From: Telmatactis stephensoni
Lineage: Eukaryota > Cnidaria > Anthozoa > Actiniaria > Isophelliidae
NCBI GenBank assembly: GCA_029948255.1
Contig: JALIZF010001542.1
Coordinates: 248,001-312,000 of the forward strand
Direction of reading: 5' to 3'
DNA: 64,000 bases
Below the pieces are notes generated by a model that saw nothing but the letters and a program-made list of their open reading frames with translations, made no database searches and was not told the DNA's origin. Made by a program: the position numbers and the translations under genes. The number at the start of each line of letters is the position of its first letter. Positions within the stretch are counted from its first letter, which is position 1. Of the stretch, positions 11,401 through 22,100 are shown piece after piece.

Positions 11401-14400
11401 TGACGAAGGAAGCTGCAAGAAATTGTAAATGTTTGCAAGCAAAATGGCTCTTCAAGCCCACCATTGCAACTATCACCATAAATAGAATCTGAGAACTGGT
11501 CATTAGTAGAAATATAGTCTTTCTTCTCTTCACCATCAACTTCATACTCAGATGAGATTTCCTGGTCTTGATTGAATTTACATGGAATGATACTACAGCC
11601 AGACAAGCTCACTGACATCAAGTATGGGATACTTGAGAGTATTTCAAGAAGTTCACTGTTTGGTCCACTTGAATGGTGATGGATACGACCAAGATTAATA
11701 TGCCTTAACTGGTGACATCTTGTTGCTATTGATCTTAGCCCTCCAAGCTAGAATAAAAAGTAGTTTATTTGGAATGAATTTTGTTGTAAAAGATATTGGG
11801 AGTAGAAAGTAGAATGGGAGGAGACTTGTCTTTAGGGTGTGGTGCTTTCTTGCTGAGGGGGATAGATAATTAGGCATTGCGATGACAAGGAGATACAAAT
11901 ACTGGTAAAAAAGGCCAATGGGGCCAACCCCCCAACCCCCAAAATGGCCACCTTCCAACAAAGCAATTAAAAAAGAAGTCTTTTGACATAATGAAGGTAG
12001 TCACAAGAAAAAAATGTCAATGCCCAACTTGGGGTTTGGCTGGGTCTAACCTGGGAATCTGTTCTATTTTACTTGGGAAGTCAGTAATACCCAAACTTGT
12101 AAAAATAGAACATATTCCCAGGGATTCCCTGGTTAGACCCAAGGAAGCTCCATGTATGTTTGATCCAAGCTGGGAATTGACATTTTCTTATATTTATATA
12201 CAAGCTTATAAACAGGCAGTAAGGTAGGCTCAATCCCCAGTTGTCAGGTTTTCATCCACTGAAAATACTCTCCTCCATCAGGCACATGAAATCCTGATCA
12301 TGGTTAAGCTGACTGATAACAAGGCTGCTAATATACCCCAAAAAAGGCTTAGAGAGATTTTCCACCCATAATAAATTAAAATGTATCATACAAAATGTTC
12401 ACACCCCAAGAAAGTCCAATTTCAAAAGTTTCAAATCCAAGAAAAAGCATTCTCACTTCACAGCTGTCACTCTTATACATCTTACATGTATCTAAATACC
12501 TCCCTCTCCTGGGATCTCAGTTTCTCAAAAGACATGGGGCCCCTTTCTCAAAAGACCCGATAACGTTACGGACCTGTTAACTTATTCGATTTATTTAGGT
12601 TAATGGGTCCATAAAGTTATTGGGTCTTTTGAGAAATGGGCCCCTGAAAACTTTATGGGCCCATTAACTTACCCAATAAATTTTACTGGTGTTTCCCAAA
12701 GTGGGGGTTAATTTCAATTTCTATTATTTTCCAGGCAAGTTACAGGTGGTCACACACTCCTATAATTTTCCCTGTAAATTAAAGGGCCCATAAAGTTATT
12801 GGGTCATTTGAGGAACAGGCCCATGGGGGTGAGACTGGGTACATGTAGTGTAGAGAGTGGTAGGGAGAAGTAGAGATCGAGAACACTTAGCATATCTAAT
12901 GAACAACATACTGGGTCAAGGCAGTCATGACATCCTTGCACATTCAAGCTTTCTAAACATGGCGACGATTCAGAAATAAGTTCCAGTAGATAACCAGTAA
13001 CACATTCCATATTTGATACATTTAAAAATGTTAACGAATTTGCTCTTAGCACAGACATCATCCAGTATAAGGGAACATCATGCGATGAGCTTATATCCAA
13101 ACTTTTGATCTCAGTTATCTCACAAGAATTTAAACCATTTCCAAGTAATGGAATCCAAAAGTTTAAGAAAGGTGGTCCAGAAACATGTAAGGATTTAATA
13201 GAGTATATGTCTTGAGTTAAAGCATATTTAAGCCACCCTTTAATGATGCCGTCATGCTCTGATATGGCAGCAATACTGAGCTCATTTCTTATCACGGCAA
13301 AATAATTTTTCATGTCCACTATAGAAATTTCATTTGAACTTTGGTCCAATTCTTCAAGCTCCACATTTAACTCAAGCAAAACTCTTGATTCTTTGGGTTG
13401 CAACATGAGTTGTAACCTTTGTAGATAAGTAACTGTCAGTTTTCTTAACTTTGGTGAAATAATCCTTGATATAACATGAATAAATAAAGCTGCTTCTGGA
13501 TTGAATCCATCTCTGTAAGCAGTCACAGAGTATACTGATAATCCCAGCTTTAGTGAAGTCAAATTTTCAAATAGCACACCAAGTCCACTGATCTGTTCAA
13601 TACACTGTCGTCCTTCTGCTGAATGGATATTTCTCAGTTTTAACAAGAAATCGGACCCAACTGTCCATCCAAAGTGTCTAAGATTGGAATTCTTTTTAAA
13701 AATGGTTAAAATGACATTGACAGGAATTTCCAGACAGCCTAGTAAATCGAGAGATGTAAGATGACAGCAACATTGCTGAATGACAGACAAAAAAGAAGGC
13801 CCATGCAGCCAGTAACAATCTTGTAAGTCCAAAGATCTTAAAGAGGATCCATAAATTCTAAGGTATGTAGTTATAGTTTTCTCTGGAAGATAGTCCCAGG
13901 TAATGAATGATGCAGACCTGTTGAACGCACATGGATGCAATTATGTAAGGTAGTGAGCTGAGAAAATGTCAAACAAATTAAAGGGTTAATTCATTCACGG
14001 TTTCTGGGTGGCTAAAAAGGCTAAAAAGGCCAGCAAATTTGACTATATATGCCTTTTTAGAGTGGGCAAACACTGGTCTTCAAATGCTATCATTCAGGGC
14101 CTATTCTCTTGAATGAGAACAATTCTTCACGAAACAAACATGAAGCAAGAAATGACAGTCAAATATTTGAGTGTAAAGACCAAATATCTGACAAAAATGG
14201 AGAAAAATGCAGCAGAATAAATCATCTATATAAACCATAGCTAACCTATGTATCACTGGGTCTGTAGCAATCCCATAAAACCTCCTATTCACAAGAGATA
14301 TCCTTAGTTTAGAAACAGGATCAAGATATTCAAGAATACTTGAAATAATCTCGTCTGGAAGGACCTCCATGTTTACGAGATGAACTATGGGACGGCGCAA

Positions 14401-14466
14401 CAGGAAACCCGGTTCACGATGGACTTTCTGATTGACGAGGAAAAGCTTTAGCAAGATCTTTTTCAA
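5431..14466 (-). CDS. FBXL18: F-box/LRR-repeat protein 18 (SCF ubiquitin-ligase receptor), 8 exons
   Basis: Exons in coding order: 14246-14370 (start MEVLPDEI; an in-frame upstream ATG at 14466 would add 32 residues), 12912-13917, 11326-11747, 11079-11170, 10304-10466, 8698-8833, 8117-8181, 5431-5599. Product 725 aa (757 with the upper start), close to vertebrate FBXL18. Exon 1 carries the F-box (LPDEIISSILEYLDP..LRISLVNRRFYGIA), which docks to SKP1 in an SCF complex. The rest is leucine-rich repeats such as LTSLDLLGC and LESLNVQGC. The strongest family matches are CHQLRHINL..HHHSS in exon 3 and the C-terminal ERPGLAVCLFP..FPLVHL block in exon 8, which correspond to the same blocks in human FBXL18. 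Its substrate cannot be read from sequence. Several donors are GTTAG rather than GTAAG. Intron 7 contains a 2.2-kb minisatellite, intron 5 a run of 19 or more G, intron 2 GGGCCC foldbacks. Confidence 0.9.
5770..8000. repeat. 15-bp GTGTGGTGTGCTACA minisatellite in FBXL18 intron 7
   Basis: About 2.2 kb of 15-bp units (GTGTGGTGTGCTRCA and variants with GTGCGATGTGGTGCA or GTATGGTGTGGTACA). The variant GTGTGGTTTGCTGCA recurs at 6916, 7171, 7426 and 7696, giving a higher-order period of 255 bp (17 units), once 270 bp. Many units carry CTGCAG. Because 15 is divisible by 3 and the unit has no stop, several frames on both strands stay open for hundreds of codons; these are not genes. On the FBXL18 transcript the array is CA-rich (CACACCACACTGTAG). 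It ends in a short ACACC/GGTGT inverted segment near 8010-8045. Confidence 0.95.
8393..8600 (+). mobile_element. tRNA-derived SINE, copy 1
   Basis: The 5' part resembles a tRNA, with an A-box-like GGCACAGTTGGTTAGTGTG and a B-box-like TAGTTCGATCCCC. It is followed by a body CTGTGTAGCTTTAATTAGC..TACCCTTAAAA..CGGAGCACTGATGGA. The same body, reversed, is at 25225-25335 and 40115-40290, which makes this a dispersed family rather than a tRNA gene. It lies in FBXL18 intron 6. The usual amplification route, Pol III transcription plus LINE-supplied reverse transcription, is family knowledge. Confidence 0.7.
12536..12825. mobile_element. GGGCCC-ended foldback elements in FBXL18 intron 2
   Basis: A 109-bp inverted repeat (12536-12644) runs from GGGGCCCCTTTCTCAAAAGA to TCTTTTGAGAAATGGGCCCC. 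A related, diverged unit follows to about 12825, with repeated CCATAAAGTTATTGGGTC and ending TGAGGAACAGGCCCATGG. A relative with CTGGGCCCGGTTGTTCGAA ends is at 54466-54578. No ORF; most likely non-autonomous transposon fossils. Confidence 0.65.
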
Positions 14467-14552
14467 AGATGCATTTATAAATTATTCAGATGTGAATTTT
14501 TGACTGTTATAAAAAAAAAGAATATACAGAAAAAAGAAGTGGAAAAAATCAA

Positions 14553-14625
14553 CGCCCAACGTGGGGCTCGAACCCACGACCCTGAGATTAAGAGTCTCAT
14601 GCTCTACCGACTGAGCTAGCCGGGC
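14553..14625 (-). tRNA. tRNA-Lys (anticodon CTT)
   Basis: A 73-nt cloverleaf. The acceptor stem GCCCGGC pairs with GTTGGGC (two G-U) and the discriminator is G. The D arm is GCTCAGTCGGTAGAGC. The anticodon stem TGAGA/TCTCA encloses loop CTCTTAA, with anticodon CTT at 14590-14592. The T arm is GTGGG-TTCGAGC-CCCAC. Internal A and B boxes are intact and there is no intron, so it should be an active Pol III gene. CCA is not encoded. It lies about 90 bp upstream of the first FBXL18 ATG in the same orientation. Confidence 0.97.
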
Positions 14626-15320
14626 GCTTGACAATCAATGGCGCAGAAAATTAGGTATATATAATATTAACTTCAATAATTTTACCAGTTCTTCGAAGCT
14701 CAGAAATTTGTCCAGCTTTCAAAAGAAAACTTTTACATCGAAGAAAATGGTATTTGTTTCGTGTAGCTTTGAAAAGCTTTAAAATAATACTTCAATGTTC
14801 TGAAATACCACAGGTAACCCAGTAATGACATAAATTTATTCATTTGTTGTTTCAAGGTATAATATTAGATGATGATGATGATGATGACAGGGCTCCTGTA
14901 CATGTGATGATCATGATGATGAATGTCATAATTATTATTGCAATACAATTTTATTTCACTGTCTTCCTTCTTATAGTACAAAAAACTAATTGGGTGCAAA
15001 CGTTTTAACGCTTTGGATTGTATTTTTGTACCATTCATCTATGACTTTTAACCTCTATATTAGGGAAGCACAAATTAGCTCTTCTGGGTTTGAATAGAAG
15101 AGAATTTGCATTGATGTGGGGAAAATTGCAAATTTTGATAAACAAAGTACAATAATAGACATAAAACAACAAACAAATATTCATGGCGGTAAAATCCCCT
15201 CCCTCCCAGATCGATCGAGCCTGTTTAGTTGAAAAAGACTTTTTAATTTGCACTGCCTCAGGTACTACGGCCGCGCATGTCATGTCTGGATGGAACTGAC
15301 CATCCGGTATAGAGTAACAT

Positions 15321-15679
15321 CCCGGGGGGGGGGGGGGGGGGTTCTTGGGGGTCAAAACGCTAGGGATGATCGTCGGAAACCTCCAATGACGTACCCTAAA
15401 AAAATACCCAAATGCCAAAATTTTCGACCCTAAAAAATACCTAACAGCTCAAAAATACCCCTAAAAAATACCAAAAAATCAAACAAAAAGGCAGTAAGTA
15501 AAAAAAAATCGTCTCGTTTATTTTGTACCCCTAAAAAATACCATCTTTTCTGAAAAACCTTGGATTTTCTCTGACGACCCCTAAAAAAATACCAAATCGG
15601 CGATTTCAACCCCTAAAAAATACGACGATCATCCCTAGCACACCAATATAGGGAGTACCCCCCCCCCCCCCCCCCCGGG
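15321..15679. mobile_element. TIR element with G-run/C-run ends and 8-bp TSD
   Basis: Starts CCCGGGGG.. and ends ..CCCCCGGG, flanked by perfect 8-bp repeats AGTAACAT (15313-15320 and 15680-15687). The inside is built from repeated CCCTAAAAAATACC words, plus GGATGATCGTCG and its complement near the two ends. An 8-bp target duplication is typical of hAT transposons, so this is probably a hAT-type MITE. No ORF of its own. Confidence 0.85.
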
Positions 15680-16496
15680 AGTAACATGCTCTCTTTAATT
15701 AGTGGCAAAACAGGGGAAGCATATCGCTCTCATCCAAATTTCTTTGCTATGCTTCTCGTGTGGTTAATAGTAAACTTGGAAACATTTGCGAAACATGCAC
15801 AACATCGATGTGTATCTAAAAGTATGTTTCCTAAATTTAGCCTAGGCCTTGGTTCTCTCTCTCCTTTTCTTATTTTTTAATAGTCTTCAACTTTTAACTT
15901 CAGCAAGATTTCAGAAAAGATCACAAAATCATAACAATTGAATATGGTATTTCATTAACCACATTTGATTATATACATATAGATATTTGCGCTATATAAA
16001 TGCTAAATTTCATTTCATTTCAGGCCGAAGGGCTAAAATGATGCGCGCGCTTAATATTAGGACGTGAGAGTCTGGAAACTACTCCATAATTTGACGTCAT
16101 AATCAACCTGATGTGACGTCATCGTCTCTAATTGTACAGTATAAAACAAATACTGAATTGCGCGGTGAATGATGTGCATGGGCGATTTCAAGATATCCTA
16201 TCTTCGTATTCTTGGTTTCCTTTTGCTTACAAGACTGCGTCAAAACAACAATTCATCTAGAGCTAATGTTTTATTTACGATTGTTAATAATGTTGGCTAG
16301 TTAATTTGTTGTCAATTGAATTTTCACAGGTTTTGTAGGAGCATTGAAATACAATTCGTACTTTGTTTTGTCATCGGTTTTCATCAAGTTTGTGCTAGTC
16401 TACTTATCTCTACACTGTATTCCCATTAGGCTGTAAGTACTAGTCGATCGATAAGTCTAACTGGATGAACAAACCAATGAAGGATTGAATAAATGA

Positions 16497-16660
16497 ATGA
16501 ACGGACGGACGGACGGACGGACGGACGGACGGACGGACGGACGGACGGACGGACGGACGGACGGACGGAAGGACGGAGGGAGGGAAGGAGGGAGGGAGGG
16601 AGGGAGGGAGGAAGGAAGGAAGGGATGGAGGGATGGATGGAGGGATGGATGGATGGATGG
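16497..16660. repeat. Tetranucleotide microsatellite (GGAC)n then (GGAG)n/(GGAT)n
   Basis: About 18 units of GGAC followed by GGAG, GGAA and GGAT units. The resulting Pro/Ser- or Gly/Arg/Asp-rich frames on both strands are translation artefacts. Confidence 0.95.
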
Positions 16661-16662
16661 AC

Positions 16663-17350
16663 GAAAAGATAAATGCATGGATGAAGGTCAGCAGTAAAAG
16701 TAATACGAATAGTACATAATGCACCAAAAAAGGAATCATGAACAATCGCAAGTTAAATAAAATGATATATCGCGTGATCGGTTAAGTTGAAACTGTTTTG
16801 AGAATTTTCTTTCCATAGTTTATCTTCCTTTTTTATCCAAAACGATTACGCTAAGAAGAGCTATGGATGATCTATGCAAAGAACAAGACTTTTACAGATG
16901 ACTGGAAGAATGTGTTGTCTTTGATCCTGACAGCATCCACGAAAGCAGCACCAACCTTTCTGCTTTTTGAACCAATACCAGAATGAAGACTGGACGAAAA
17001 GATAAATGCATGGATGAAGGTCAGCAGTAAAAGTAATACGAATAGTACATAATGCATCAAAAAAGGAATCATGAACAATCGCAAGTTAAATAAAATGATA
17101 TATCGCGTGATCGGTTAAGTTGAAACTGTTTTGAGAATTTTCTTTCCATAGTTTATCTTCCTTTTTTTATCCAAAACGATTACACCAAGAAGAGCCATGG
17201 ATGATCTATGCAAAGAATTTTAATATAGATCAATTAACACACAACACTTTTACAGATGACTGGAAGAATGTGTTGTCTTTGATCCTGACAACATCCACGA
17301 AAGCAGCAACAACCTTGTCTGACTTTTTGAAGCAATACCAGAATGAACAC
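16663..17350. repeat. Tandem duplication of an unrecognised segment (about 335 bp per copy)
   Basis: ATGCATGGATGAAGGTCAGC..GGATGATCTATGCAAAGAA..GACTGGAAGAATGTGTTGTC..AATACCAGAATGAA occurs twice, at about 16670-16990 and 17003-17347. Copy 2 holds a 72-codon frame (17201-17419) beginning MIYAKNFNIDQL and containing TFTDDWKNVLSLIL. Copy 1 has the same frame shortened by a deletion and an early stop. I recognise no domain. It could be a gene remnant or a piece of a repeat; function unknown. Confidence 0.5.
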
Positions 17351-19130
17351 TGGACTCCAAAAAGATCAAGAATTAAAACTGAGATAGACAGCTTGGGGGT
17401 GGACAGACGAGGAAACTGATGACATGAACAACGTCTCTTTGGCTGATATTGGTTACTCTTCTAGCCTGAAGGGTCCTGAAGTCCAAATCTTCTAATTCAT
17501 CGCACGGCGAATCAGACAATTCTAGGAAAGAATCACACAGTTCGATCTAGGAAATAATTAGACATTTCTAAAAAAGCATCAGAAATTTCATAGAAGGAAT
17601 GAAAGAATAATTCTAGGGAAGAACTGAAGGTAGACAGTTTTAGGAAAGTTTCTGGTAAGTACTGTTTTGACAATAGAGCGCACTTTTGAAATGCGATTGT
17701 GTGATCGCGTGCACTAGTACTCCATGGCCACTCAGAAAGTTGAACCGCGTCTTGGAAACTGCTGCGCAACTTTTTCGCACAAATGAAAAAAATCTTGTTA
17801 CACTCAACATGCATTACAGAAAAATAAATTTTGTGTATAAATTTCGTTCTTATTTATCGCAATAAGAGATATTTCAGTATTTAACGTGTATCGGTTCAAA
17901 ATGTATGGACCGTTATACTCTGATGCATTCGTTTAGATGAGTTTCCGTGTAACGTCACCCATGGTTTTCATCATTACCTTTATGCCAATCAAACTTTCGC
18001 GTACGTGCGTCAAACACGAGTATGATTGAAAAAATCTTTTATCAAATATTTCCATACTTTTTTAACCCACTAAACTATATTCGGCTTTCCTCTCTCGTAC
18101 GTGAATCTCGCGACACGAATACCGCGAAATACAAAAACCGCGTTTCGCACTGATATGTTGCCGGCGCGTTGCCATACTTATAGGCAACAAAAGAGTAATG
18201 AGACTGGTCTATTAATAAGTATCTTTTATAATTATTCTGTTCAACGTGCGCTTGAATATGGTACTGGGTCGGTTATCTAATAACAATTTATACTGTTTCT
18301 TGATGGGCTGAGATAGACAATCAAAAAACAGTATAAATTTTGGGGGGAAAAACAGCTTTGTTTGAAAGACTTTCCCCTCCCCCTCCCCCCCTTGATTACA
18401 TAACAATAACACCCCCTCCCCCCTTGATTACATAACAATAACACATACATCGATGGAAATTTAAGCATTTTATTTTGCTTTCAAAATATGAAATTCATTA
18501 AATGTATGTATGAGAGTGACAAATAATTAAAAAGAATGCAAAATAATTGAATAAAAATGTTTGATCCTTTGTTTGAATTCAAGTTTAGTTATATAGACCT
18601 CCTAACCAATACTGTACGTATACCTTTGCTTAATTTCACCACCGACATAAAGAGAAGCACAATTAGCGACATATGCACACTCAATATTGCATTGCTCACT
18701 TCAGTGCAAAAAAAAAAAAAAAAAAATCACTTGTAAATGAGCAATATATTAATTATGCCGCCTTGAAGTCTGTATATGCTGCTTCTGCTTATGAATTCAT
18801 TTAGTCAAACCAACTATTTCTGATAACACCGACCTGTCCACCTTATTTGTAATTCAGTAATATAGACAAATATATAATATTATAATTTCATCAAAGAATT
18901 TGAGTAAAACTATGCTTGAAAAGAATTAAATTTTGAATGTAAAATATAGATTTCATATATCAGAAAATATTGCTAAGAAAATTCTTCAGCTAAATTACTT
19001 CTTTTACTTCACTTTTCTGTAATTTAGAACTCAGAATTTTTTGTAATATAAAATTTCAGACTAATAGAATCCTGACAAGGCAGCTGAAGGACCTGAAGCT
19101 GTGATGTTGTACATTCAATGCATGCATAAC

Positions 19131-19136
19131 TTTATT
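19131..19136 (-). terminator. Poly(A) signal of AMP deaminase
   Basis: AATAAA on the minus strand, 32 bases past the AMPD stop codon (19168-19170). A very short 3' UTR is implied unless later signals are used. Confidence 0.5.
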
Positions 19137-19167
19137 TAATATATTATTAATCAAGAAACAGCCATTT

Positions 19168-22100
19168 CTAGTCTTTTGCCCCTTCACATATCGTGTTGAG
19201 TTCATCCCTGAGAGTTTCTTTGCGAAATGAAACTCTAATATCTGGAACATTTGTTTTAGTGATGTCATTTTCTGCATTGCAATTTCTAATCCACTGTTGC
19301 TTTAACTGTAAACAAAAAGTAATAATGAGATGCAAAGACAATAGAGATTAGTGGTTACATGTAATTAGTGCAATATCCATAGGGTGTCCAATAGGCCTGG
19401 CCCTTTGTAGGACCTGGTTTATATATGTGACACAACACAAACAAATATAAGCTCTGATGACGAAATTGACAGCATCACTGGGAAGAGCACCTTCAAATTA
19501 GCACTTTTCATGAGTTTGAATGTTTTTGATTGTAGTGGTCCAAGGATAGAATTTTTTGAAAACCTGATTTTTTGTGTGGCTTGTCAGTCGGACATATAAT
19601 CTTTGTAAAAAAAATGAAATTTCAAAAAAAAATAAATCTTCTCCAATATACCAAAAAAAGGCTCAAACTCGGTAAAAGTACTAATTATTTAAAGATACTC
19701 TTTCTGAATATGTTTTGAATTCATGTGTCACGTGATCAGGTCCTGCAAAGTACATATTACTCCCATACATTCCACTACCCACAATAGATGTAGGGGATAA
19801 AAAGTGGGAAATTGATGAAATGGGACTGAATAGGACAAAGCCAATTCAAAGTTGCTTAATATTAAGCTTCAACTTTTTCCCATTTTATATACATTTCACA
19901 AGTACCTCTTCTTCAAAACCACTCATTTCCACACTGTTTCTAGCAAGTTCTGCCATGTCACATGGGCTAAACTTCCATACTTGAGCTGCAATGCTGTACT
20001 CTTCCATAAGAGGCTCCTAAAACCAATAATATCATCAAATATTGCAGGATTGCAGCTTAATTGCAACTTCATTGTTTTGTATGAGATTAAAGGATGGTAG
20101 CATGCAAATACAGTAGAACCCTTCCACAACTAACAGCTAGCCTGATATCATTAATGTGTGAGAGATGGCTGCTGAGCAGATGTTTTAATATAGTTTCAAT
20201 ATGTAAATGTATGGATTAGATTGATGTGGGATCAGAAAATGCTGGCCTTTGTATGTATCTACAGTACCATTGCATGTCCATACATAGAAAGCTACTGATT
20301 TGTACTGTAAGTACAAGCTTAAAGAGGTACTTGGATGAAAATAAAAATGACTTGAAACTTAGTAAAACCTATCTGACTCCCAATAATCACCAAAAGCAAC
20401 ATTTTCTTTACATTCAAAGGACATGAATAGATATTGTCAAGTATTTTAGCATTTAAGTTGTGAGTAAATAACGTCATTTACTCAACCCTATTGTTCTTTT
20501 AGACTTCATATCAAAATTTCTCATTGATAATGAGCTTGAAATGCAGATTTTTGGGCAGAGGGTAGACATTTGTAACTACATTCATCTTCAGATAGAAATA
20601 ATCAGTTTCCAATTTTCATCAATTTTCTTCCAAGTGGGCCTTCAAAAAGTGTGTTTTACAACTATTATTGATAGAAGTCTGATTCAAATTACAAACTTAA
20701 TATGTCTGGCCATCATGATCAGTACACTGAAAGGAACACACTGACAGTGGTAAGCACTGCACCATAAAATCACTCTAACAGCTCAAACCTTTGTGAAATG
20801 GAACATAAGAGGGTCGTCAGTAGAGAGGGACACAATCAAGCCTCTTGCAAGAAATTCTGGTAAAGGATTTCTCTGATAGTTGAGAAATAGTGAGTTGTTG
20901 CTTAGTGGTGACATAGCAATTCCAATCTGTGCCAAATAATATAGGTACTGTAGTGCTGGAACCTGACGAACAAGATAAAAGATTTAATTTCACAGTAACA
21001 GCAATGTAACACCACAAGAAGGATTAACATATTCTCAATGGATTGTCTGTGAACAGTGTGAACCAGTTCATGTAGTTTACCTTTCTCAAAAGCAGTCCAT
21101 GAGAGATATTCTCCGCTAACATGAATGCAGTGACTAGATGGTGGGCTGGACCAGCTTCTCCACAGTGAGGACGAAGTTTAAAAGTGTTGAATCCACGCTC
21201 CCTGTTGACGAATCAGGAAAGTGGCTGTTTATGAGCTGAATGCACAGTGAACCAATGGAATGCAAAATATTGTATATATTTGCAATTATGTGTGTCAAAG
21301 TTACTTATTCATGTTATTGTCATCAAAATATAATTGGCCTGGAAGACATGCAGGCAAGGACAGATCAACAGTCTTCATGTTGTTTGAGACAACTTTAAAG
21401 TCCTTAATTCAGACAAGTATCAAAAATCATGAACTTGTCTAGCCAATGATTCAGTTTTAAAGAAGCACATTTTTTTTAGACATACTGGCTCCACTTTTTG
21501 ATGAGTTTGAAAAAATCCTAATATGATCCATCCCTTTACCAAAAGACACAGAAATAAACATATATTGCATACCTTCTAAGGTGATTGAGGACTACCATAT
21601 TGGAATACATGTAGTATAAATAGTATGAGTAAGGGGGGTTATCCTCTGCTGTCCATTGTGATGGTAGTGGACTGTTCTTTTGGAAGAGATGGCTCTCTGC
21701 TTTGCTCTCATCATCCACACTGTCAAATCCTATGACCTGCAAGATACAATAAACTGGAGTTATTTAGATATTTGATTGACAGGTTTAAAACTAAGCTTAT
21801 TTGGAGTAAATTTAAAGTCACCATAATTATAATAGTATTTAATAAAGAAAGGAAGGAAGGAGGGAATGGAGGGAGGAAGGGAGGGAGGGAGGGAGGGAGG
21901 GAGGAAGGAAGGGAGGGAGGGAGGAAGGGAGGGAGGGAGGGAGGGAGGGAGGAAGGGAGGGAGGAAGGAAGGGAGGGAGGGAGGAAGGAAGGAAGGGAAG
22001 GAAGGGAAGGAAGGAAGGAACGAAGGAGGGGGGGAGGGAGGGAGGGAGGGAGGGAGGGAGCAGTGCTAAGATGGATGGAGGGATGGTTGGGAGGGAGGGG

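Larger units (their letters stand above)
14626..19167. other. Intergenic region between tRNA-Lys/FBXL18 and AMP deaminase
   Basis: No convincing conserved gene. It holds a (GAT)n tract near 14870, a TIR element at 15321-15679, a GGAC/GGAG microsatellite at 16497-16660, a local tandem duplication at 16663-17350, a duplicated CCCTCC..TTGATTACATAACAATAACA motif at 18375-18443, and a poly(A) run near 18710. ORFs here are short and either low-complexity or unrecognised. Confidence 0.7.

Noticed and set aside
16440..16751. Pro/Ser-rich or Gly/Arg/Asp-rich ORFs
   Set aside because: Translation of a tetranucleotide microsatellite. The same applies to 21723-22188 and 49590-49908.
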